Of a stretch of 42,455 bases of DNA, positions 8,857-17,025 are shown piece after piece. Under the pieces are notes generated by a model. The model was not told where the DNA came from, made no database searches, and saw only the letters and a list, made by a program, of their open reading frames with translations. Source of the stretch: Acidobacteriota bacterium (GTDB lineage Bacteria; Acidobacteriota; UBA890; WLXD01); the NCBI GenBank assembly GCA_029263335.1, contig JAJCXS010000054.1, positions 1 to 42,455 on the forward strand, read 5' to 3'. The position numbers were made by a program, and so were the translations under genes. Every line of letters starts with the position of its first letter. Position 1 is the first letter of the stretch.

Positions 8857-10578
8857 ATGAGACGCCCTGCCGCGATCCACCGCACGTTCTCACTCGTTCT
8901 CGCCGCGTCGCTGGCAGTTCTTGCCACCGGCATGGTGGCGCCCGCCGCGGCCCAGGAACCGATCGCCGACTTCAAGCCGCTGCCGGTGCAGACGCGGCAG
9001 TTCGGCGACCTCGCGGCAGGTCCCTACAACCGGCTGGTGATTCAGAACGTCAACGTGTTGCCCGGTCATGGCGGCCCCTCGGTAGGCATCTACGACATCC
9101 TGATCGAGGGCAACCAGATCACCGAGATGCGGCGCTTCGACCCGTACACGCCGGAGGATGAGTGGGAACACCTCGAAGGCGAGCGGGTGATCGACGGGCG
9201 CGGCAAGTACGTGATGCCCGGAATGATCAATCTGCACCTGCATCTGCGCGAGGAACCGCTGCCGCTTGACTACGTGTACTACCTGCAGCTGGCGACCGGC
9301 ATTACCACGCTGGGGCCGGCATCTGACCGCGGGGTGGACGAAGCGATGACCGAGGCCGGACGCAGCGCTCGCAACGAACTCCTGGCCCCCCGCATGTACC
9401 CGCTCTGGGGCTGGGGCGGTGGTATCAGCGGCTACTCGCGCGAACAGCTCGAAGATCCCGCCATGGCCACCGAGATCGCCGAGAAGATGGTGGCGGCCGG
9501 CGGCAAGCAGTTCTACCTCAATGGCCTGTGCTGGAACCGTGAGCTATTCGGCGCCGCCGCACGGGCGATCACGGCCGCGGGCGGAATCTCGGCGGTCCAT
9601 GTGCAGCCGTCCTCACTATCGGAGGTCAACGCCGTCATCGCCGCCGAGGAGGGCGTGACGATGATCGTGCACCACTACGGCTACGCCGAGTCGGCGCTGG
9701 ATCGCACCGTCCCGGACTACCCGCGCGACTACGACTACTACGATGAGAACGAGCGCTTCCGACAGGCCGGCAAAGTCTGGGAGGAGGCAGGGCGTAACCC
9801 GGCCGCGCGCGCTCGACTCCTCGGCGAGGTCGTCGACCGACTCGTTGCGTCGGGCGTCGTGATGCAACCGAACCGCGCCACCTACGAGGCCAACCGCAAC
9901 ATTCTCGCCGCCATGGGCTGGCCCTGGCACGAGAAGTACACCCACCAGGCGCTCTGGGACATGCACCTGCCCAACCCACGCAACCACGCCGTCTTCCACT
10001 ACGACTGGACATCGGACGACGAGTACTACTGGACCTACATGTACAACCTGTGGGGTGAGCTCATCTACGAGTTCAACAAGAAGGGCGGCATGGTGGTGTT
10101 CGGCACCGACGACAACTACCAGTGGTCCACAGGTGGCTTCGGCAACATCCGCGAGCTGCAGCTGATGCGCGAAACGGGCATGCACTCTCTCGAGGTACTC
10201 GAGACGGCCAACTGGAACTCCGCCAAGCTGCTCGGGCTCGGCGATCGCCTCGGTCTCGTCCGCCCGGGCTACCTGGCCGACCTCCTGATCGTCGACGGCA
10301 ACCCGGCCGAGAACCTCCGCTACCTGTACCCGTTCGGCGCGATTCGCAAACGCGAGGATCACACGATGTACCGCACCCAGGGCATCGTCTACACCATCAA
10401 GGATGGCGTGGTGGTGAACAACGCCAACGTGATGCGCGACGTAGCAGCCATGGTGGCCGAGTCCAAAGAGAACGCCGGTGTCGACGTGGTGAACTCACCG
10501 TTCCTGCCGGTTCCCGAATGGATGTCACACCCGGTGGCGGAAGAGGAGCAGGAAGAGGGGTCCGGCAGCCAGCGTTGA
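8857..10578 (+). CDS. Secreted amidohydrolase-family metalloenzyme
   Basis: A 573-residue protein with a signal peptide (MRRPAAIHRTFSLVLAA through 'APAAAQE'), so periplasmic or extracellular. The metal-dependent amidohydrolase fold is indicated by 'IDGRGKYVMPGMINLHLHL' (HxH at about residues 127-129), later histidines in 'SAVHVQPSS' and 'MIVHHYGYAE', the aspartate in 'VVFGTDDNYQ', and the closing 'GLVRPGYLADLLIVDGNPAENL'. The substrate is unknown; relatives cleave imidazolonepropionate-like rings, cyclic amides and dipeptides. The start is chosen at ATG 8857 because AGGAG (8843-8847) is nine bases upstream; the ATG at 8848 abuts that site. It is monocistronic and faces the YceH gene. Confidence 0.92.
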   Translation: MRRPAAIHRTFSLVLAASLAVLATGMVAPAAAQEPIADFKPLPVQTRQFGDLAAGPYNRLVIQNVNVLPGHGGPSVGIYDILIEGNQITEMRRFDPYTPEDEWEHLEGERVIDGRGKYVMPGMINLHLHLREEPLPLDYVYYLQLATGITTLGPASDRGVDEAMTEAGRSARNELLAPRMYPLWGWGGGISGYSREQLEDPAMATEIAEKMVAAGGKQFYLNGLCWNRELFGAAARAITAAGGISAVHVQPSSLSEVNAVIAAEEGVTMIVHHYGYAESALDRTVPDYPRDYDYYDENERFRQAGKVWEEAGRNPAARARLLGEVVDRLVASGVVMQPNRATYEANRNILAAMGWPWHEKYTHQALWDMHLPNPRNHAVFHYDWTSDDEYYWTYMYNLWGELIYEFNKKGGMVVFGTDDNYQWSTGGFGNIRELQLMRETGMHSLEVLETANWNSAKLLGLGDRLGLVRPGYLADLLIVDGNPAENLRYLYPFGAIRKREDHTMYRTQGIVYTIKDGVVVNNANVMRDVAAMVAESKENAGVDVVNSPFLPVPEWMSHPVAEEEQEEGSGSQR

Positions 10579-10621
10579 ACCAACGGGCCGGCGCGGGTGG
10601 CGTCGCGCGGGCCGCTGGTGG

Positions 10622-11290
10622 TCAGTCGAACAGGCCAGGTTTCTTGGTAATCATTGCCGCCTGCAGTTCTTGTACCTGCTGTTCGAGCAGTGCCAGGCGC
10701 TTCAGTACCAACTCGGCATCGAACTGCGGCGTCTCGACTGCCCTCGGTCGCGGTGTGTCCGTAGCGAACGGCGCCGGCGCCGCCGGATCTTCTTCGCCAA
10801 CCCGATGTGCCCAGCGCGCCTCCTTCTGCCCGGGGTCCCGTTCGAGCAGTTGCACGAGCGGCTCGGGTGGCGCTGCCAGGTCGGCGAGGGAGGACTCGGC
10901 CGCCTGGGCAGAGCCGAACTCGTGCATCCGCGTGGTCCGCGCACGAACCTCACCAGCGGTCTGGGAGCCGCGCAGGAGCAACACGGTCAATACCGCCTTA
11001 CTCCCGGCATCGAGCCGCCAGCGCCTGTCGACCTTCTGACTCCACCTGCTGGCCCGACCGGTGTCGTCGCGCTTCACCAGCCCATCGTCGATCAGGCGCT
11101 GCAGCGCCAGTCCCACGTCGCGGTCGGTCAGCTTCAGCACCGGGTTGCGATTGCTGCGCTGATTGCATGCGGCGACGAGAGCGTTCAAGGTGAGCGGGTA
11201 GTACTCCGGCGTCGCCTGCTCCTTCTCGAGCAGGCAGCCGACAACGCGGATCTCATGTCCATCGAGCTGACGAGCCAGTCGTTCGTTCAT
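10622..11290 (-). CDS. YceH-family (DUF480) protein
   Basis: A 222-residue cytoplasmic protein of the YceH/DUF480 family, built as two winged-helix-like repeats. Signature stretches are 'LDGHEIRVVGCLLEKEQATPEYYPLTLNAL', quoted here only for its first half 'LDGHEIRVVGCLLEKEQ', then 'ACNQRSNRNPVL' and 'LLLRGSQTAGEVRARTTRMH'. A C-terminal predicted coiled coil follows ('LKRLALLEQQVQELQAAM'). The biochemical role of the family is unknown. The start is the conserved ATG at 11290 (MNERLARQLDGHE). It is divergent from the GST gene with only 30 bases between the start codons, so the two promoters must overlap. Confidence 0.93.
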   Translation of the reverse strand: MNERLARQLDGHEIRVVGCLLEKEQATPEYYPLTLNALVAACNQRSNRNPVLKLTDRDVGLALQRLIDDGLVKRDDTGRASRWSQKVDRRWRLDAGSKAVLTVLLLRGSQTAGEVRARTTRMHEFGSAQAAESSLADLAAPPEPLVQLLERDPGQKEARWAHRVGEEDPAAPAPFATDTPRPRAVETPQFDAELVLKRLALLEQQVQELQAAMITKKPGLFD

Positions 11291-11320
11291 TGCCTGAGGA
11301 TAACAACAACGGAGGGTCCC

Positions 11321-11971
11321 ATGGCCGACCTCGTTCTCTATCACGGCAACAAGAACTACTCATCCTGGTCGATGCGTGCCTGGCTGCCGCTGCGGCAAAC
11401 CGGCGCCGAGTTCGACGAGGTGTTCTTTCATCTCGGCGACCCCAACGTGCGCGACGCCATCGGCGAGCATTCGCCGTCGCGCAAGGTGCCGGCGATGAGG
11501 CATGGAGACCTCTGCCTGTGGGACTCGTTGGCCATCACCGAGTATCTTGCCGAGCGCTTCCCCGACGCCGGCATTTGGCCGGCCGACAACTCCGACCGAG
11601 CCCTGGCTCGCTGCGTATCCGCTGAGATGCACTCGGGGTTTCCGGCGCTGCGCGCCCACATGCCCTTCAACGTCCGGCGATCGAGTCCGGGTCAGGGGCG
11701 CAAGAAGGACGTCGACACGGACATCGAGAGAGTGCTGGCGGTCTGGCGCGAGTGCCGCGCGGCCGCATCAGGTGGCGACTTCCTGTTCGGATCGTGGACG
11801 GCCGCCGACATGTCCTTTGCCCCGGTGGTCAGCCGCTTCCGCACCTACGCGGTGGAGTTGGATACGGTCTGTCGGGCCTACGCCGACGCCGTCCTGGACC
11901 ACCCGCATGTCCAGGAGTGGTGCCGCGCCGCGGAGGCAGAGGACTGGACGGAGTCCGAATTCGACCTCTGA
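11321..11971 (+). CDS. Glutathione S-transferase family protein
   Basis: A 216-residue cytosolic protein. The N-terminal thioredoxin-like domain contains 'YHGNKNYSSWSMRAWLPL', where the serines sit at the usual glutathione-activating position, then 'SPSRKVPAM' and 'LWDSLAITEYLAERFPD' for glutathione binding. A helical C-terminal domain includes 'FLFGSWTAADMSFAPVVSRF'. GST-family enzymes conjugate glutathione to electrophiles or act as isomerases; the exact substrate cannot be told. The start is ATG 11321 with GGAGG at 11311-11315. It is divergent from the YceH gene and convergent with the Kelch gene. Confidence 0.93.
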   Translation: MADLVLYHGNKNYSSWSMRAWLPLRQTGAEFDEVFFHLGDPNVRDAIGEHSPSRKVPAMRHGDLCLWDSLAITEYLAERFPDAGIWPADNSDRALARCVSAEMHSGFPALRAHMPFNVRRSSPGQGRKKDVDTDIERVLAVWRECRAAASGGDFLFGSWTAADMSFAPVVSRFRTYAVELDTVCRAYADAVLDHPHVQEWCRAAEAEDWTESEFDL

Positions 11972-12026
11972 TCATTGCCTGGCCTTCGATCACGGCGAGC
12001 GTCGGCATCGGCCCCGCTTCACGCGA

Positions 12027-13121
12027 CTATTGCGCGGGAACGAACCGCTGCAACGTGTTCGTACCCTTGCCGCGCTTGCCGCGGTAACCGCCGAAGACGA
12101 GCACGCTCGAGTCATCGTCAACAACCACCGACGCTCCGCCCGCAAACGGCCGTCGAGGCTTGGCCACCTTGCTCCAGGTGTTGGTGTCGAAGTTGTACTC
12201 GAAGGTGGTCTTGCTCGCCTTACCCTTCTCGTTGAGCCCGCTGAGCAGCGCCATACGATTGCCGTAGACCACCGCCGAGGCAAACTCGCGCCTTGGCGGT
12301 TTCATCGCCCGGCGGGCGCGGCGCGGGTCAGGCTGCACTAGCGTCCACTCGTTGGTAGCGGGGTCGTAGCACCACAGCTGATTCAAGACTTCGTTTCCCG
12401 AAGGGTTCTGTCCGCCGTAGGCGTAGATACGGCCAAGGAAAGCAACGCTGCTGTGGCCTTGCAGGCCGCCCGCTGGGATGGCACGGCCGCGGGTGAATTC
12501 GTTCTTCACACAGTCGTAGATCCAGATCGCTGGATTGTGCGCCGTGTTCGACACGTTGCCGGTGAACCCGCCGAGCAGATACACCATGTTGCCTATGGTC
12601 GTGGTGGTGTAGCCCCACAGCGATGCCGGGCCCTGTCCCGTTGGCGCCAGACGACTCCACTCACCCGCCTGCAGGTCGTAGCTGTGGATGCCGATCTCCG
12701 GAAACCCCAGCTCGCCGAGCCCGGGAAATACGAACAGCTTGCCGTCGCAAGCGGCGAACCCATGTTGCGTCCGCGCCCGCGGCTCCTCTGGAGCGGTGAC
12801 CTCGAAGAACTCCGCGGTGTTCTCGTTGAACTCCCACAGGTCACCGAAGACCGGCCCGCCGCGACGGCCCCCCCGTTCTCCCAGATCAGTTTCACTGGAG
12901 CCGCCGTACAAGTACACCGTTCCGTCGAGCACGGTCATGGCATGCCCCGTTCGTTTCGGCGGACGCGGCGCTCCGAACTTGACGATCTTCCATTTTCCAC
13001 CGGGCATCTTGGCGAGACCCTCGGGTGCTACAGCTGCTAACGGCGCTGACGGAACGCTGCCGATCACCATCAGCAGGCACAGGGCGAGCAGCTGCGAAGC
13101 TGCCGAGCGGGACAGTTGCAT
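12027..13121 (-). CDS. Secreted Kelch-repeat beta-propeller protein
   Basis: A 364-residue exported protein: signal peptide 'SQLLALCLLMVIGSVPSAPLA', then about six Kelch blades marked by 'GTVYLYGGSS', 'GKLFVFPGLG', 'NMVYLLGGFTG', 'GRIYAYGGQ' and 'SSVLVFGGYRG', with the usual Trp/Tyr of each blade ('GDLWEFNE', 'QLWCYDPATNEW', 'FEYNFDTNTWSKV'). Kelch propellers are binding scaffolds; no catalytic residues can be assigned. The start ATG at 13121 has GGAG seven bases upstream. It is monocistronic and converges on the GST gene. The partner is unknown. Confidence 0.9.
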   Translation of the reverse strand: MQLSRSAASQLLALCLLMVIGSVPSAPLAAVAPEGLAKMPGGKWKIVKFGAPRPPKRTGHAMTVLDGTVYLYGGSSETDLGERGGRRGGPVFGDLWEFNENTAEFFEVTAPEEPRARTQHGFAACDGKLFVFPGLGELGFPEIGIHSYDLQAGEWSRLAPTGQGPASLWGYTTTTIGNMVYLLGGFTGNVSNTAHNPAIWIYDCVKNEFTRGRAIPAGGLQGHSSVAFLGRIYAYGGQNPSGNEVLNQLWCYDPATNEWTLVQPDPRRARRAMKPPRREFASAVVYGNRMALLSGLNEKGKASKTTFEYNFDTNTWSKVAKPRRPFAGGASVVVDDDSSVLVFGGYRGKRGKGTNTLQRFVPAQ

Positions 13122-13227
13122 TCTCGTTCTCCAGCGTTTGGCCTCAATCGGAAGGTTGCCAAGCATAGCCCTCTTGATAGCAGAATCGCGGTGTCGAACG
13201 CAGCTCCCTTCTTGCCGGGACGGTCCG

Positions 13228-13641
13228 CTATGACACCGCGAGTTCGACGCCCGCCGCCTGGGCAGCAGCACCGAGCCGTCGATCGAGGGTCGCGAGCGGA
13301 ACCCCGTGCCGAAGGGCGAGCTCGAGGTAGGCCGCGTCGTACGCCGAGAGCTCTCGCACCCGCGCCACCTCCAGCAGCCGCCGCGCCGAGTTCGGGGTAT
13401 CGGGATCCACACGAATAGGGAGTCGCCCGAACGCCGCCAAGGCCGCATCCGCGTCCACCGTGCTGATCCTGCCGCGGCGCTCGGCCGCCCACAGCACATT
13501 GGCCATCTCGGCCGGCCAGATGGCTGGTACGAGGATCTCCCCGCCCGCGGACAGCTCGAGCACCTGGTCTGCCGCGGCGCTCGTCTCGTCGTCAAGACAC
13601 CATGCGGCACTCACGGAGCAGTCACACACCAGCGCCTTCAT
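13228..13641 (-). CDS. VapC-type PIN-domain toxin
   Basis: A 137-residue PIN ribonuclease. The four acidic positions expected for the Mg/Mn site are visible: D7 ('VCDCSV'), E45 ('PAIWPAEMANVLW'), D102 ('LSAYDAAYLELA') and D120 ('LATLDRRL'). VapC toxins cut specific RNAs, often tRNA. It overlaps the antitoxin gene by four bases (ATGA), the standard coupling of such pairs. No truncation is seen. Confidence 0.95.
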   Translation of the reverse strand: MKALVCDCSVSAAWCLDDETSAAADQVLELSAGGEILVPAIWPAEMANVLWAAERRGRISTVDADAALAAFGRLPIRVDPDTPNSARRLLEVARVRELSAYDAAYLELALRHGVPLATLDRRLGAAAQAAGVELAVS

Positions 13642-13877
13642 CGCCGCCGCCCATCGTCGCGCAGTTCACGAATCGACTCGTTCCCGGGCAGCGTGCGCTC
13701 ACGGATTGCCTGCAGGCCGTGCACCGCCTCCTCGAAACGTGCCCTCGCCTCTTCGGCCGGCGGCACCAATACCGCCACGGCAACGCCGTGCTTGGTGATC
13801 GTGATGCGCTCGCCCCGGCGCACTCTCTCGAGCAGTTCGGAAAGATGGGTCTTGGCGTGGAACGTGCCGACTTCCAT
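13638..13877 (-). CDS. Phd/YefM-type antitoxin
   Basis: A 79-residue antitoxin. 'VGTFHAKTHLSELLERVRRGE' (positions 3 onward) followed by 'ITKHGVAVAVLVPP' is the Phd/YefM DNA-binding fold; the arginine- and glutamate-rich C-terminus should wrap the VapC partner. The start is set at ATG 13877 because the conserved domain begins immediately after it; an ATG at 13904 in the same frame is possible. The inverted repeat at 13943-13963 upstream is the likely autoregulatory operator. Confidence 0.92.
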   Translation of the reverse strand: MEVGTFHAKTHLSELLERVRRGERITITKHGVAVAVLVPPAEEARARFEEAVHGLQAIRERTLPGNESIRELRDDGRRR

Positions 13878-13942
13878 GTTTCGGGCCCGTGCTGTGGAGC
13901 TTCGCATGCCGCAAGTAGACGGCCACAAGCTCTCACTATTCG

Positions 13943-13963
13943 AACTAGATGATTTAACTAGTT
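13943..13963 (-). promoter_or_regulatory. Inverted repeat AACTAG-N9-CTAGTT, candidate operator of the Phd/PIN pair
   Basis: A perfect 6-base inverted repeat with a 9-base AT-rich spacer, 65 bases upstream of the antitoxin start. It stands out as an AT-rich patch in GC-rich DNA and probably overlaps the promoter. Binding by the toxin-antitoxin complex is inferred from the general behaviour of such operons. Confidence 0.5.
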
Positions 13964-14014
13964 TATCACGATGGCCCGTTCTCTAGCCCCAAGCAATGAT
14001 CTCCACCGCTCTCG

Positions 14015-14350
14015 TTAGAGCCCGAGTACGAGCCGCAAGCCCTCTTCCACGGCACCGGTAAGTTCCTTCGAGATGCTGCCGATCGCCTTCTTGAGCCGTG
14101 CCTTGTGTACCGGCCCGACGGACTCGCACTTGGCGTAGCTCTGCCGCCGCAGCCCGGTTTGCTCCAGTGCCTGCCCGAGGGGCACACGCAGTGGGCCTGG
14201 CTTGGTGGTGATCGGAACCATGAGGACATCCGGGCACAGATCGTTGATCGGATCGATGCTCACCACCAGCGCCGGCCGTGGTTTGGGGAATGACGGCAGG
14301 ACCACGGTCCAGATCTGCCCTCTTCTGATACGTGTCGGCGCTGCACTCAT
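14015..14350 (-). CDS. MazF/PemK-type endoribonuclease toxin
   Basis: A 111-residue mRNA interferase with the family landmarks 'RIRRGQIWTVVLP', 'KPRPALVVS', 'DVLMVPITTKPGPLRVPL' and 'QSYAKCESV'. MazF dimers cut RNA at short sequence motifs. The start at ATG 14350 overlaps the antitoxin TGA by four bases; one further in-frame ATG three codons upstream would lengthen the overlap. No catalytic position looks lost, but cleavage specificity cannot be predicted. Confidence 0.93.
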   Translation of the reverse strand: MSAAPTRIRRGQIWTVVLPSFPKPRPALVVSIDPINDLCPDVLMVPITTKPGPLRVPLGQALEQTGLRRQSYAKCESVGPVHKARLKKAIGSISKELTGAVEEGLRLVLGL

Positions 14351-14577
14351 TCGCGCCACTGCGACTCGGCTACGGTGAGCTCCCAGCCTTCACGATCACT
14401 CCGTTCCTCGTCATCTTCATAGTAAACGGCGAGTTTTTGGCGCAGATCGAGTTCGGTCTGCAGCTTCTGGTAGCGCTCCAGAACGAACTCCAATTTCTCC
14501 GACCTGGATTGCCCCGGCAGGGCGTCGAGAAACTCGACCAGCCGTTCCTCCACAGTGGCCGACACCTTGGTCTTCAC
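14347..14577 (-). CDS. Antitoxin of the MazF-type toxin (ribbon-helix-helix-like)
   Basis: A 76-residue protein: 'VKTKVSATVEERLVEFLDAL' suggests a ribbon-helix-helix DNA-binding start, followed by 'SRSEKLEFVLERYQKL' and an acidic tail ('YYEDDEERSDREGWEL') fit to bind the basic toxin. The start is a GTG at 14577, chosen because AGAGGA lies six bases upstream and the domain begins there. It overlaps the toxin gene by four bases. An inverted repeat lies 20 bases upstream. Confidence 0.88.
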   Translation of the reverse strand: MKTKVSATVEERLVEFLDALPGQSRSEKLEFVLERYQKLQTELDLRQKLAVYYEDDEERSDREGWELTVAESQWRE

Positions 14578-14597
14578 GTTGTTCCTCTCCCGTACCC

Positions 14598-14621
14598 ACC
14601 CCGGAGGGTGAGCACCGGGGT
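14598..14621 (-). promoter_or_regulatory. Inverted repeat upstream of the MazEF-like pair
   Basis: Perfect 7-base arms ACCCCGG and CCGGGGT around a 10-base loop, 20 bases before the antitoxin start. It could be the operator for the antitoxin or a leader hairpin that limits translation. The sequence does not decide between these. An AT-rich patch with a possible -10 (TAATAT) lies just upstream at about 14645-14652. Confidence 0.4.
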
Positions 14622-14829
14622 CAGAGACGCATTGCGTATCCCACATATTATCACCTCTTCTATCCCCTTCCGCATCCGACAAGTATCGACAACCCGCCTG
14701 CTTGGGCCCGATGGCTCGAGCCGCCAGCGCGCGAGAGTCGCCAATTAGCCCGTAGACGCGCGGAGCTGCTACGATCCGGGGCTACTCGATCCGCCCCATC
14801 GCCCGGCCAGTTCCCCACCGACTACCGCC

Positions 14830-16617
14830 ATGCTGGACATCATCCTCGTCTGCGCGATCATCGCCGGCGCGATGGTGCTGTTTATCTCCGAGAAGATCCG
14901 GGTCGACCTGGTTGCCCTGTCGATCATGGCGGTGCTCATGGTCGTCGGTGCCTTGCGGCCCGGCTTCCTGTCGACCGAGGAGGGGCTGTCGGGTTTCGCC
15001 AACGAGGCGACCATCACCATCGCGGCGATGTTCATCCTCAGCGGCGCGCTGACCAAGACCGGCGCCATCGCGCTGCTGAGCCGCCGCATCATCGGCATCG
15101 CCGGCAACAGCCAGCAGATGCTGTTCCTCGTTCTGATGACCACCGCCGGCGTGGTCTCGGCGTTCATCAACAACACCGCCGCCGTAGCCGTGTTCATCCC
15201 CGTGGTGCTCTCGTGCAGCCGCGAGTACAACATCAACCCGTCGCGCCTGTTGATGCCGCTCTCGTACGTTTCCATCGTCGGCGGCACCTGCACCCTGATC
15301 GGTACCTCCACCAACATTCTGGTCAGCTCGATGGCCGCGCAGGCCGGTGTCGGTGCCTTCGGCATGTTCGAGATGACCAAACTCGGCATCGTCTTCTTCA
15401 TCGCCGGCCTGCTGTATCTGCGTTTTGTCGGCTGGAGGGTGCTGCCGGACCATCCGAGCCCGGACCTCACCAACAAGTACGAAGTGGGCAAGTACTTGAT
15501 GACGATCATCGTCGACAAGAAGTCGTCGCTGGTGATGCGCACGCCCGCCCAGGCTCGTGTGAGCGAGCGCTACGGCGTGACGATCCTCGAGATTGTGCGC
15601 GGCGACGAGGAAGTCTGGACCGGTCTGCGCGACACCAAGCTTCACGAAGACGACCACCTGCTGGTGCTCGGCTCGTTGCAGAACATCATGGAGCTATGCG
15701 ACACCGAAGGGTTGTCGTCGAAGTCGCAGATGAAGTACGCCGACCAGAGCCTGACCACCGACGATGTGATGCTGGTGGAGGCGATGATCGCGCCCGCCTC
15801 GTCGCTGATCGGTCGCACGCTCAAGGACGCCGACTTCCGCCACAAGCACGGTGTGTTCGTGTTGGCCCTGCGCAAGCACGGCAAGGCGATCCGCGAGCGG
15901 GTGGGTAATATCCGGCTCGAGGCCGGCGACACGCTGCTGGTGCAGGGCCGTCGCGACTTCGTGGAGAAACTCCGCGACTACTCCGACTTCCTGATGCTGC
16001 AAGAGGTGAATGTCCCGGAGGTGCGACGCGAGAAGGCACCCTGGGCGGTGGCAATTGTGGCTGCGGTGATCGGCCTGGCGGCGCTCAACGTGATGCCGAT
16101 CGTGGTCTCGTCCATCGTCGGCTGCCTGGCCATGGTCGCCACCCGCTGCATCAAGCTGCAGGAGGCCTACGACGCCATCGACTGGTTCGTGATCTTCCTG
16201 CTGGCCGGCGTGATACCGCTCGGCCTGGCGATGGAGAACACCGGCACCGCCGACTGGGTGGCCTCCGGCATCCTCGAGCTGACCGCAGGCTGGGGACCGG
16301 TCGCGCTGGTCGCCGTCTTCTACCTGCTCTCGAGCGTGTTCGCGTCGATCATGTCGCACAACGCCGCCGTCATCCTGCTGGTGCCCATCGGCGTCGCCAC
16401 GGCCGCGGAGCTGGGCTACGCGCCGTTGCCGATCCTGATGGCGATCACCTTCGCCGCCGCCACCGCGCTCGCCACCCCCTTCGGCTACCACACGAACCTG
16501 ATGGTCTATGAGCCCGGCGGCTACAAGTTCGCCGACTACCTGCGGCTGGGGCTCCCCCTGAACCTGATGCTGTGGGTACTCGCCTCGCTGCTGATCCCGG
16601 TGATCTGGCCGCTGTAG
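14830..16617 (+). CDS. SLC13/DASS-family anion transporter with two RCK_C (TrkA-C) domains
   Basis: A 595-residue inner-membrane transporter. Two five- to six-helix halves flank two cytoplasmic RCK_C domains (about residues 210-300 and 305-390, e.g. 'HEDDHLLVLGSLQNI' and 'LEAGDTLLVQGRRDF'). The substrate and sodium motifs are the re-entrant 'AFINNTAAVAVFIPV' in the first half and 'SIMSHNAAVILLVPI' in the second. Relatives take up sulfate, dicarboxylates or other anions with sodium; the substrate cannot be fixed from sequence. It has no obvious Shine-Dalgarno before the ATG. It is monocistronic and sits between toxin-antitoxin pairs. Confidence 0.93.
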   Translation: MLDIILVCAIIAGAMVLFISEKIRVDLVALSIMAVLMVVGALRPGFLSTEEGLSGFANEATITIAAMFILSGALTKTGAIALLSRRIIGIAGNSQQMLFLVLMTTAGVVSAFINNTAAVAVFIPVVLSCSREYNINPSRLLMPLSYVSIVGGTCTLIGTSTNILVSSMAAQAGVGAFGMFEMTKLGIVFFIAGLLYLRFVGWRVLPDHPSPDLTNKYEVGKYLMTIIVDKKSSLVMRTPAQARVSERYGVTILEIVRGDEEVWTGLRDTKLHEDDHLLVLGSLQNIMELCDTEGLSSKSQMKYADQSLTTDDVMLVEAMIAPASSLIGRTLKDADFRHKHGVFVLALRKHGKAIRERVGNIRLEAGDTLLVQGRRDFVEKLRDYSDFLMLQEVNVPEVRREKAPWAVAIVAAVIGLAALNVMPIVVSSIVGCLAMVATRCIKLQEAYDAIDWFVIFLLAGVIPLGLAMENTGTADWVASGILELTAGWGPVALVAVFYLLSSVFASIMSHNAAVILLVPIGVATAAELGYAPLPILMAITFAAATALATPFGYHTNLMVYEPGGYKFADYLRLGLPLNLMLWVLASLLIPVIWPL

Positions 16618-16752
16618 GCGAATCCAGCAGTCTGGTCGGTGGCCCGACGAGGCTAGAAGCTCCCGCGGCGTGGCCGTCAGACCGTAGTGGAGGGACCTCG
16701 GCAATGGAGCGAACGAAGTCTGGGAGGACTTCTACTCATGAGCCAAGCTGAA

Positions 16753-16772
16753 TATACTCATGGTATGAGTAT
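16753..16772 (+). promoter_or_regulatory. Promoter -10 and operator overlapping the RHH antitoxin start codon
   Basis: A perfect 19-base inverted repeat (ATACTCAT, ggt, ATGAGTAT; 16754-16772) contains the antitoxin ATG at 16765. A -10 element TATACT (16753-16758) would place the transcript start at or next to that ATG, which implies a leaderless mRNA. A related half site, TACTCATGAG, lies at 16733-16742, about two helical turns upstream, as expected for cooperative repressor binding. Confidence 0.6.
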
Positions 16773-17025
16773 GCGATTACAGGTAATCCTCGACGACACT
16801 GAGCTGGACGAGATCAAGGTGGTCGCCGCGCGCTACAAAATGAGCGTCTCGGAGTGGGTCCGCCACACCCTGCGCGAGGCACGGCGCAACGAACCGACGA
16901 AGTCGCTTGCCAGCAAGCTCGCGGCTGTCGACGCAGCCTACGGCCACGACGAGGGCGTTCCCGCCGTGGATATCGAGCAGATGCTCGATGAAACCGCCCA
17001 GGGCTACGGGCATCTCCCCGAATGA
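16765..17025 (+). CDS. Ribbon-helix-helix antitoxin (VapB-like)
   Basis: An 86-residue protein with an N-terminal ribbon-helix-helix: beta strand 'MRLQVILDD', helices 'TELDEIKVVAARY' and 'SVSEWVRHTLREARR', then a flexible acidic toxin-binding tail ending 'MLDETAQGYGHLPE'. The start is ATG 16765 or the next ATG at 16771. No Shine-Dalgarno is present; the promoter geometry suggests leaderless translation. It overlaps the PIN toxin gene by four bases. It probably represses itself through the inverted repeat that covers its own start codon. Confidence 0.9.
   Translation: MSMRLQVILDDTELDEIKVVAARYKMSVSEWVRHTLREARRNEPTKSLASKLAAVDAAYGHDEGVPAVDIEQMLDETAQGYGHLPE

Noticed and set aside
10579..10621. 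Imperfect hairpin between the convergent amidohydrolase and YceH genes
   Set aside because: Arms mismatch at several positions and there is no T tract, so a terminator call is not justified.
13122..13610. 5' extension of the Kelch gene frame by about 160 codons
   Set aside because: The extension runs through the VapC gene, has no domain, and would bury a clear signal peptide at 13121.
14782..16704. Long minus-strand open frames opposite the anion transporter
   Set aside because: Composition is His/Asp/Arg/Gln-rich without domains; the transporter frame has clear membrane segments and motifs.
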